Positions 56,167 through 64,000 of a stretch of DNA of 64,000 nucleotides are shown piece by piece; position 1 is the first letter of the stretch, and the number at the start of each line of letters is the position of its first letter. Both the position numbers and the translations under genes were made by a program. Source of the stretch: Triatoma infestans (lineage: Eukaryota; Arthropoda; Insecta; Hemiptera; Reduviidae); NCBI GenBank assembly GCA_011037195.1, contig JAAEAF010006600.1, positions 1 to 64,000 of the forward strand, in the 5' to 3' direction. Below the pieces are notes generated by a model that saw nothing but the letters and a program-made list of their open reading frames with translations, did not search any database and had not been told where the DNA came from.

Positions 56167-56700
56167 TTTGGATAACCCGGTTTTCTTCAAATTTGGAATT
56201 TTATCAATGCTTCTCTGTATTAATATAACATTAGTGGTAAAACCTTATATAGTACTGAAGTGGTACTTTAGAAGTAAGCTAAACGCTATTGTTCCCCCCC
56301 AGAACTCCCAAAAAGATCAATTTTCTCGGGAAAATGTTGCGAATAAAAGTGGTGGGAGTATTTATGTGTGGTATTTATACGATCTTTAAAAGAAAATCGT
56401 TGAGACGTTTCTAAAAAATCACGAAAAACAGAAAAAAAAACTTCAGTAAAATTATACTTCCGGTTGATGGATTGTCCGTATTTGTTGCGGTGGTAGTATC
56501 TAAACGGAATACCAAGTTACAGTTCCCTGAAACTTTTTTGTTTTTGAGATGTTTTGTTAACACATTATCGCTTCTATTCGCTGAAAACATTTTTTCGTAA
56601 TCAGTGGACACCAAACATGTATTTCAGGTGAACTCAATTTTGAAATTCTGGCACGATCGCACTATTTTAATTCTAGAAGTAAGAGAAAATAAAGATACTT
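56158..56700 (-). repeat. Family A, right half, split by LINE-a
   Basis: It continues from 43085: GGATAACCCGGTTTTCTTCA, then GTACTGAAGTGGTACTTTAG, TTATACTTCCGGTTGATGGA, CTAAACGGAATACCAAGTTA, CTGGCACGATCGCACTATTT, then AGTAAGAGAAAATAAAG. Adding 42817-43085 gives one near-complete copy of about 0.8 kb. Confidence 0.88.
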
Positions 56701-58280
56701 AGTAATACAAATTTTGTAAAAATTATAACTTTCTAATATTTTTAAATACGTACGTGATAAGAAATATTTATTACATAAAACACAATATAATTAACAACTG
56801 TTCACATTTCGTGGTCCTACAAACTAATATGGCGGCCATTACTAACTTTGAAACGTACTTGCTTCCTCCTAGTGCTGCATTTTAGATTTTTTAATTTTTT
56901 AATTGGCTTGAAATGTTTTTTTTTTTTATTTAAGCGAATAGTGTATTGTGACATACTGTGAAAAAATATTCCGCAATTTGGCCACAAAGTAAATAGGTAA
57001 ACCACTGAGCTCCAGTTAAAATAAATTATGAAAATAAATCTCGACATTAATGCCCCAGTTTTAGAAATATTTTACTTTAAACAATTTCTTTCGGCCCAAG
57101 AAAATATAGGAGATGCATCATGCTGAACTTTAGGAATGCCTTCATCTAATGAAGCAGAAAGAGTAGTGAGGATAAACCTGTAAATCTTCGGCACATATCA
57201 GATAAGGAGAGTACTTATTCTCTTAGAGAGAGAATAAAGGCGAGAGGATGATTGTATAGCAAGCGCCAAACCTTGTAGACTTGTAGGCTTCATGCTAACT
57301 ACTGTCCTTGTATACTGGAGTAATTATCGCTTCTTTTTTGTTTACCAAGGGCGTGGAATGGGGCTCACTGCTTTTCCGTATAGTTTTATTTTTATCCCGC
57401 TTAGGATAGGTGTGGTGAGGCTGGCTACAAACTGGGTGGGCATGCCCTGTGGCCATTTTGTGTTTAAAACATAAAATATTTTGAAACCCAATTTCTTCCC
57501 CAGTTGAGAAATTGAAGTCTTTGGATAGTCTTCAGCAAGTTATTGGCACCTGTTGCTTAATATTGCGAAAATAAGATACCAAATCTGTATTTTGTATTTT
57601 TATTACTAAATGGTTCGTCCTCTTAAAAGGAAGGTTATAACTGAAACAAATAGTATTCATTTTCCCAGCTTAGGGTAAAAAAAAAATAAATTAATTTACA
57701 TGAATGGAAAAATGAATAAGAAAAAACATTAAATGAAAATGCAATGAAAAAATCATCAACATGAATTTCACAATAATAGTACAATGTTTTTCTATTTTCA
57801 TGTAAACAGAATTAAAAGGGGAATACATTTTCCTTCATACTGTTTTGACAAAAGTATCATCCGGTGAAGCAAAAGGAGCTCTTCGGTTGGGAAAATTAAT
57901 TTCCCAATGAATTGCCGGGCATGCAACTCTGAGCGTAAAAGGCCAATGGCGGCATGGCGCCCCTCATTCATTCTTAAGACCCTAGTTAATTCTTAGGCGT
58001 TTGAATTAATTTCCAACTCTCTTGTTTCTCTTCATAAAGAGTATGTGTGGGGGAATGAGGGGGGGAGTTTAGTTGGAAAACTTCTTAAGATTATGTCGGC
58101 AGAAAGTCTTTTGGGTGGGGAGTGAGTGAGAAAGCGACCGCCCATTCTCCGCATCCCTTCTAGTTAGCCCTCGCTCAGGGCCTTCTACTGTGTAAGTGTG
58201 CGCACACACATACACTAAACGGCTTAAAGAGAGAAAAACCCACTTTAAATAATTTATAATGATAATTTCACTATATCTCT

Positions 58281-58325
<45 letters not shown>

Positions 58326-58544
58326 TGCGGAAAGGAAGACAAGGATAGCGACAAAGCAGGCCAAACTTAATTTCCAAAGCTCACCGACAGAGGGCAAAGC
58401 ACACCGCTCTCCGAAAGAAAGACCTCCCTGACCAGAAAGCTATACCATAATTTACAATTTTCTCAGTTAATGAATGAATAAAAATACCATTTCTCAGTAT
58501 CATTCTATTGCTGTTATACCGGCTCTGCTGTCTGAGACAGTACT
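56701..58544. other. Non-coding stretch, no gene recognised
   Basis: It contains a GT microsatellite at 58286-58323. No coding motif or shared repeat was recognised. Confidence 0.5.
58286..58323. repeat. (GT)n microsatellite
   Basis: About 19 uninterrupted GT units. Confidence 0.97.
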
Positions 58545-58820
58545 TCTTTCAGCTTTCTCTTACTGCTGGTAAGCGGAAGAAATACTGTGATCATGACAAA
58601 TTTCCAAAATTAAATTTCCACCGGAAATATATGTTTTGAAACCTTCCAGTTCCTGTTTTGTCGCGACGTTCTGGAAAATGGCCAATCCATCTTCTTTAAA
58701 CTGCCTTCCGACAACACACTTTATACGTATCATTTTTATTTCAAACCTTTTTTGAAGGATTCTGTTGGAGAGGATTGCGGAACCATAAGGTTTTCTCCAG
58801 GCAGTACTTCCAAAACTTAT
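58545..58820 (+). repeat. Family A, outer end joined to unit end
   Basis: CTTTCTCTTACTGCTGGTAA, TACTGTGATCATGACAAATT, ATTTCCACCGGAAATATATG, then the fused segment TTCTTTAAACTGCCTTCCG and AAACCTTTTTTGAAGGATTC. The middle of the repeat is deleted. Confidence 0.8.
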
Positions 58821-59879
58821 TTGCCACTATTTCTGATTAAAAATTACTCAGCGCTCCCCTCAGACTCTAGCTTCTTTAACTGAACAAACAAAAAGAGGCA
58901 AGCAACTAAAGATGTTGTTCCAAATAAGATAAGTTGAAGCTTAAAATTATCAAATTACTTATCGAAATAGACCATAGTAACTTTTGAATTACATACATTA
59001 ATGAAGGATAATAAAAATGACGAATAACATTAAAAATAAAAATAAAAAACAGATACGTGTTATCAATTTTTTAATTTGCGGTGTTTTGCTGTCGAAAGTT
59101 CCTTTTCAAAAAAAAAAAAAGACTAGCCCGAAGTTTTTATATTTTAAAACATTCAGGAGATTGGAAATGATAGAGTGGTGCATGGTCGCGTCCAAAACAG
59201 TATACATAGTTATGCCATCATAATGTGCGGTATGCAATTTTTCAAGTTTATAATCTGTTTATGAAGGTGTGCTTAAGGAAAAAGAAATGATTGTATACAA
59301 AACATTTGGGCTCTAAAATAACTAATTGGGCGTGTGGGATATTTTTAGTAGCTTCAATAAGAGCACTCAGTTGGGGCGCACCCCGGGGAATGGTGTAGTA
59401 GTTACGGCGGAAAGGAGGGTAAAGGGGTTCCAAGACGAAGTCCCCGATGAATAAACAAGAACTAAAACTTAATTACATTGAGTTGCCAAAAATTCAGCAT
59501 ACTAATCTCTATAAGTTCTAGGTAATTTATAATTATAATATAAAAAATAGTGTTAATTTGATAAAAGAGCAAATTTAACCACTTTGCTCACAAAATTCAG
59601 TTTACTTAGTTCAGTCCGACTTTTATATTATACAACATTATCCTTTGTTTTCAGTTTTTTAACAAATTTTAAATATTTTTTTTTTTTTTTACAAAAGTTT
59701 TGTCAAAGACGATCCCCACGGGCTGGCGAAGCCACAGAGTTACGCTACAGAGTGTGTGTGTGAGTGAGTGAGTGTCTCTGGCGAAACATAAAATGGCAAG
59801 TATGAAGCTCGAACTTACAGAATGAGACCCAATTGTGTGGCAGAACTGTCTGACGGCCCCGAACAATCTTAAAACACGT
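58821..59879. other. Non-coding stretch, no gene recognised
   Basis: AT-rich. There is a GTGAGTGA run near 59757-59775 with weak family A character after it (TGAAGCTCGAACTTACAGAA). No gene. Confidence 0.45.
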
Positions 59880-60180
59880 CCTGAAATCACCGAGAAAAAT
59901 TACCCCCCATCAAAACACAACCAAAACTCTATTAAATAGTACTTCCGGTTAACCGATTTTCTTCAAACCCATGGAATTCTAACAATAACGATACCGTAAA
60001 AAAAACGACAGAAAAGAAAAAAATAAAGTTGCCCGATTTGACTTCGAGAAAAACCTTCATGTTCGGATTCTGCGATACTTCTAAAACTGAAAATCAAGTT
60101 TGAGTTTGCAGCGATTTGTGTCATTTTTGAGAGATATTTTGCTTAGACACATTATTGCTTGGATTGGCTAAAAACGTTAT
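59880..60180 (-). repeat. Family A, partial
   Basis: AGTACTTCCGGTTAACCGAT, TTCTTCAAACCCATGGAATT, then CTTCGAGAAAAACCTTCATG, TCAAGTTTGAGTTTGCAGCG and GAGAGATATTTTGCTTAGAC. Confidence 0.75.
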
Positions 60181-60984
60181 CACATTCAAGCAAACTAAAA
60201 ATACGTTTTTCCGATAAGAAATAGTATTAAACGAAATATTCAAAATAATTTACAATCAATAGGAAAAATTAAATATTACTTTTTTGAAAAGCGTAACTAT
60301 TTTTGACTAGATGTTTTTTTCCATTTTAAGAAAATTATATAATATTATAAAAGTGTTGAAAAATTAAGGTATATTTGAACATATTTCCCCCAAGGGAAAG
60401 TTTACTTTGTGTTTTCTTTTAAACATTTAAAACTAAAATGGGGTAGTGCAAGGAAAAGTTTTTTGCTTTTTTACAGTTTTTATTGTTAGCAGACTTTTCC
60501 AAGTTATAAAAGTTGACAAGACTGGGAAAACTAGAATCCCAAGTCCATTTGAATAGTGGTTTAGCGTTGAGGAAAATAAACTCAAGAAGCTCTCCAGGTG
60601 CGTTGCGCTAAGGATTTTTCCACTCTGTTTGTTTGTTTGTTTTTTTACGCTATAAACTTGGTGTTTCTAGTAAGAAGAGTCGGAGAGAGAGAGGTGGGGA
60701 ACAGTACTGTTAATAATCCGGTTCAGCGATTAAGTTGACTGCATTATTACAGCATGCTTACTGCAACCTTTGTATTGTTAAGTATGTAGGTCTTTTCTTA
60801 GCTTAAGGTTATGGTAAAACCTATATGGACGCTCCTTTCATTGTTAACATGGGCAGGGACCACTCCCCCTGGCTTTAGTCGATAATTATTCAAGAAAATA
60901 AACTTTCAGCATTTGAACTTTTGGAATATCTAAATATATAAATAAAAAAGTTAGTTGTGGAACCATATATTGAGAATCTGCGTG
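60181..60984. other. Non-coding stretch, no gene recognised
   Basis: No motif recognised. Confidence 0.5.
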
Positions 60985-61470
60985 TATGTGTTTTAACAGA
61001 ATATCTCAAAAACTAAAAGATATAGGAAGCTCAAACTTGGTATTCCGTTAAGGCACTGCCAACGCATCAGACATGAAGAAACGGAAGTGCATTTATTTTT
61101 TTTTAGTTTTTCGTGATTATTTCAAAAACGGCTTCAACGATTTCGTTTAAACTTGGTATCTATACACATATATACCTAAACACTCACTTGAAACATTTTT
61201 CCTTCAATATAATGTATGGTTTTACTACATACATAATATTAAGACACATTAGAAGCATTGATAGAATTACAAATTTCGAGAAAATCGGTTTACTGAAACT
61301 GCGATTTTACAGAATAGGTTTTTGAGTTTTATTTTGAATTTTCTCGTAAACGGTTACAAAGATTTTCTTTAAACTTGGAATGCTCAGCTCTATAGATAGA
61401 ATCGTATCACTTTTATTTAAAATATTTTTCTGAAAACATTGATTTTAGAGGTAAAACTGGTAAAACTGGT
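60985..61470 (+). repeat. Family A, left arm of an inverted pair
   Basis: GTGTTTTAACAGAATATCTC, GGAAGCTCAAACTTGGTATT, GGCTTCAACGATTTCGTTTA, then unit 2 with AATCGGTTTACTGAAACTGC and GATTTTACAGAATAGGTTTT, ending GAAAACATTGATTTTAGAGG. Confidence 0.85.
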
Positions 61471-61474
61471 AAAT

Positions 61475-61790
61475 CGCGAATAACTGAAAAAAAAAATTCA
61501 GTTAAGTTACACTTCCGGTTGATAGATTTTGCTTGAAACCTTGGTATCAGATGTGGTGGGTAGCACCTCTAAATGGAATACCAAGTTTGAAATTCCTGCG
61601 ACTTTTCATTGTTGAGATATTCTGTTAGCACATATACACACACACACAGACTATTCGCTAAAAACAATTTGTTGCGACTAAGGGGCCCCAAAACATGTAC
61701 TTCCGGTGAATGTAGATTTTGAAAATTTGACACGCTCGCAATACGTCCTCTTGTACAGGAGGAGGAGTAAGAGAGAAAGTAAAAGTATGT
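61475..61790 (-). repeat. Family A, right arm of an inverted pair
   Basis: TTACACTTCCGGTTGATAGA, CTAAATGGAATACCAAGTTT, an AC tract at about 61633-61648, ATGTACTTCCGGTGAATGTA, GACACGCTCGCAATACGTCC. It ends with a hairpin-like GAGGAGTAAGAGAGAAAGT. Confidence 0.85.
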
Positions 61791-61954
61791 TGCGAAGCAT
61801 TCCACACCTTTCTGTTACTTCAGCTTAGCTTACGTAAAGTTAAGCCTTGATACATAGCTTCCCCAGAAAACAACATCAATAATGATTCAAATAAAGATAT
61901 ATGTGTGGAGTTAGCATTTAGAATTTTAAGAACAATCTCTGTATCTTCTTGATT
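61791..61954. other. Short unassigned stretch
   Basis: Nothing recognised. Confidence 0.35.
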
Positions 61955-62095
61955 TCTCTTAAGTAAGCGGAAGTATTTGCAATTGTATGAAATTTTCGAA
62001 ATTTTGTTTCGACCAGAAAATACATATTTTGAGATGCCCTGAGTTTCGAAAAGAAATGTCTTTAGCAAATGGTCGTCAGTATATGTGAGTAAACA
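61955..62095 (+). repeat. Family A outer-end fragment
   Basis: AAGTAAGCGGAAGTATTTGC, GAAATTTTCGAAATTTTGTT, then AGAAAATACATATTTTGAG and TTTAGCAAATGGTCGTCAGT. Confidence 0.7.
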
Positions 62096-62609
62096 GTGTG
62101 ATGGATACCAGAAATTATATCTATAAATGTATTTCATTTGAAAAATATCATTATTTGAAGAATATTCAAACAATCGCTGGCAAAAAGGGTACACCCAAGT
62201 AGAAGTTCATAGAACTTGGTTAGCTTTGTCTACCCCTTCTCACAGGGAAGGATTTGAACTAACAAGAGAAGGCATTCTTTCAAGAGAGAGTCTAAATTCT
62301 GCTTTCAAACAGGACAGTCTGAATTAGACATTCTACCAGTATTACTCAAGCAGTCAACATCAGTGCCAGTCATAAGTTAAAACATAAGAGTTTAATCTAG
62401 CTAGTTTCAGTATTTAATAAGCATTTTATTGTGATATTGTAAAGTACTTAAATTCACTTCGAGAATATATTTATTTCAAAAAGAGTGGTGATCTCTTGCT
62501 TATTTCCTAATGCTTCCCTCTCTCTTTAAACATTCTCACTCACAAGCCCATTTACAAAACCGTTCTTGCTACTAAACGCTACTACTACACAAACAACACA
62601 CCATCACGA
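62096..62609. other. Unassigned stretch
   Basis: No gene or shared repeat recognised. Confidence 0.45.
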
Positions 62610-63105
62610 CGACATTACAACAGATATCTCAAAAATAAAAAATCGCAGGAAGCACAAACTTGGTACTATCACCACACGTGACAAAACATTTCAAGCAAAA
62701 TCGATCAACCGGAAGTGCGACTTTTTTTTTACTTTTTCGCGGTTTTCTCTGAAAATGATTCCAACGATTTTCATTAAACATCATATATTATCTATACATG
62801 TCTATAGCTCTTTTATTTAAAGTTTTTTTACAGAAAAAAAATTTTTTTTGGAGGATCCTGGGGGAGCAGTAATGTTGAAAAAAAAAAAACCACTTCGGTA
62901 CAATATATGGTTCCAGCACTTATATAATATTATGGTGCATTAAGAGTATTTTTAGAATTCCCACGGCTACAACGATTTCTCGTTAAACTTGGAATACAAA
63001 CAGCAGAGATATAAAACAATCACTTGCATTTATAACATTTTCCCGGGAAAATTGGACTTTAGAGGAAGTTCTATGGGAAGAACTACGATTTTTTTAGCTG
63101 CCATT
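62610..63105 (+). repeat. Family A, left arm of an inverted pair
   Basis: ATATCTCAAAAATAAAAAAT, GGAAGCACAAACTTGGTACT, GATCAACCGGAAGTGCGACT, then a second, shortened unit with CTACAACGATTTCTCGTTAA and GGGAAAATTGGACTTTAGAG. Confidence 0.8.
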
Positions 63106-63214
63106 TACACTGCCGTTAGAATCGCGCTAAGCGGTTGCGACTGAGGTTGCTGTCGGACAATCAAGAACAATATCGATCTAAACATAGCGTAATTAGTGCC
63201 CATCTAAACGTTAG

Positions 63215-63315
63215 TAAACAGGCCAGGTCAAAACGTATATTTCCGGGAAAAAGTCGATATCGCAATTTGACTCGATTACAATAGTTCCAAATTACTAGGA
63301 TAAGAGAAAATAAAA
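63215..63315 (-). repeat. Family A outer end, right arm of an inverted pair
   Basis: AACGTATATTTCCGGGAAAA, GATATCGCAATTTGACTCGA, TTACAATAG, then CTAGGATAAGAGAAAATAAA. Confidence 0.75.
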
Positions 63316-63592
63316 ATATTTTGAAAGCTAAGTAAGAATAATCCATATCTTTAGCTATGATAATATTTTCTTCTGGTATTAAAGACAACGAGAATTTCAA
63401 ATATATATAGATATTTAAAAAGGCTAGTACACACTTATATAATATTAAAATAATATTTTTTCTCTTTCGTTCTTCGGGATGGGAGTTTTTTATAAAAAGT
63501 CACTATGACAATTGGCAATATAGGAAGATTAAGGGGTTTTTGACGCTGTGTGCGATCTTACTGCGTTAAAAAGATAAAAGTTCTGTTTAAGT

Positions 63593-63597
63593 GTGTG

Positions 63598-63630
<33 letters not shown>
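63593..63630. repeat. Compound (GT)n(GA)n microsatellite
   Basis: A GT run passes directly into a GA run. Confidence 0.95.
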
Positions 63631-63791
63631 TTGTTGGGAAATATTCCCCGCCACCTCCATTTTGTTGAGACTTACTGGATTTTTTTTTTCTTTTTAACCC
63701 CTTCTCCTCTCTGCTTCTATTACGTATACACGATATTTTGTGTGTGTAGTGTTTTCTCTTGCTTTAAGTATGTTTGGCGAGAATATAAGGA

Positions 63792-63829
63792 GTGTGTGTG
63801 TGTGAGAGAGAGAGAGAGAAAGAGAGAGA
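63792..63829. repeat. Compound (GT)n(GA)n microsatellite
   Basis: Same composition and order as the tract at 63593, about 200 bases further on. Confidence 0.95.
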
Positions 63830-64000
63830 TTGAGAATAAGAATGAGAACGAGTGAGAGATATAAATAGCCCCTTATCCTACCAGTTCTCCAAAGACGCTA
63901 CATCCCTTAAAGTTTGGTACCTACTACAACTAGCGCCCACTAATATACGGCACCAAGTATCTAGTACAGTATTGCCAACTGTTCCTCAGTATCACACTAT

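Larger units (their letters stand above)
63316..64000. other. Non-coding stretch with compound microsatellites
   Basis: Two compound GT/GA tracts lie at about 63593-63630 and 63792-63829. No gene seen up to the end of the window. Confidence 0.5.

Overview
The window looks like AT-rich, repeat-dense nuclear DNA of an invertebrate, most likely an arthropod. Four kinds of mobile-element coding remnant point that way: a Jockey-clade LINE with a Jockey-type Gag, an R1-like LINE 3' end, a mariner-family transposase, and two related I-group-like LINEs with an RNase H domain. Jockey and R1 elements are known mainly from arthropods. The species cannot be fixed from the sequence. I found no convincing host gene, rRNA, tRNA or CRISPR array. 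Every coding region I can defend belongs to a transposable element.

Layout. 0-14 kb: non-coding DNA with many copies of one dispersed repeat, called family A here, plus microsatellites and a 16-bp tandem array. 14.0-15.1 kb: a broken mariner on the minus strand. 16-23.5 kb: more family A, a small inverted-repeat element (family B) with 27-bp tandem repeats, and the 5' end of an LTR retrotransposon (LTR, tRNA-Leu-type primer binding site, gag) cut off inside gag. 26.2-27.8 kb: a 5'-truncated LINE tail. 31.1-31.9 kb: an R1-like LINE tail. 38.6-42.6 kb: a decayed Jockey-clade LINE carrying a 0.2-kb hairpin insertion. 42.8-56.7 kb: a three-layer nest. 56.7-64 kb: non-coding DNA with more family A copies.

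The nest is the centrepiece. A family A repeat was interrupted by a minus-strand LINE (LINE-a), flanked by a direct repeat of at least 9 bp. LINE-a was then interrupted inside its ORF1 by a plus-strand relative (LINE-b), flanked by a 10-bp duplication and carrying a 99-base pure A tail. Removing LINE-b and one copy of its duplication restores the LINE-a ORF1 reading frame exactly. LINE-b has an intact ORF1 and an ORF2 with one frameshift and two stop codons. LINE-a is more decayed.

Family A has about 30 pieces and by my boundaries covers roughly 11-12 kb. It is non-coding, about 0.8 kb when full, and internally dimeric. It repeatedly occurs as outward-facing inverted pairs. Its outer end carries a small hairpin and a GTAAGAGAAAGT word that is shared with the inverted repeats of family B. 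Fixed positions in family A have repeatedly given rise to AC/GT, AT and 16-bp tandem arrays. All percentages and boundaries are by eye; no alignment or database search was run.
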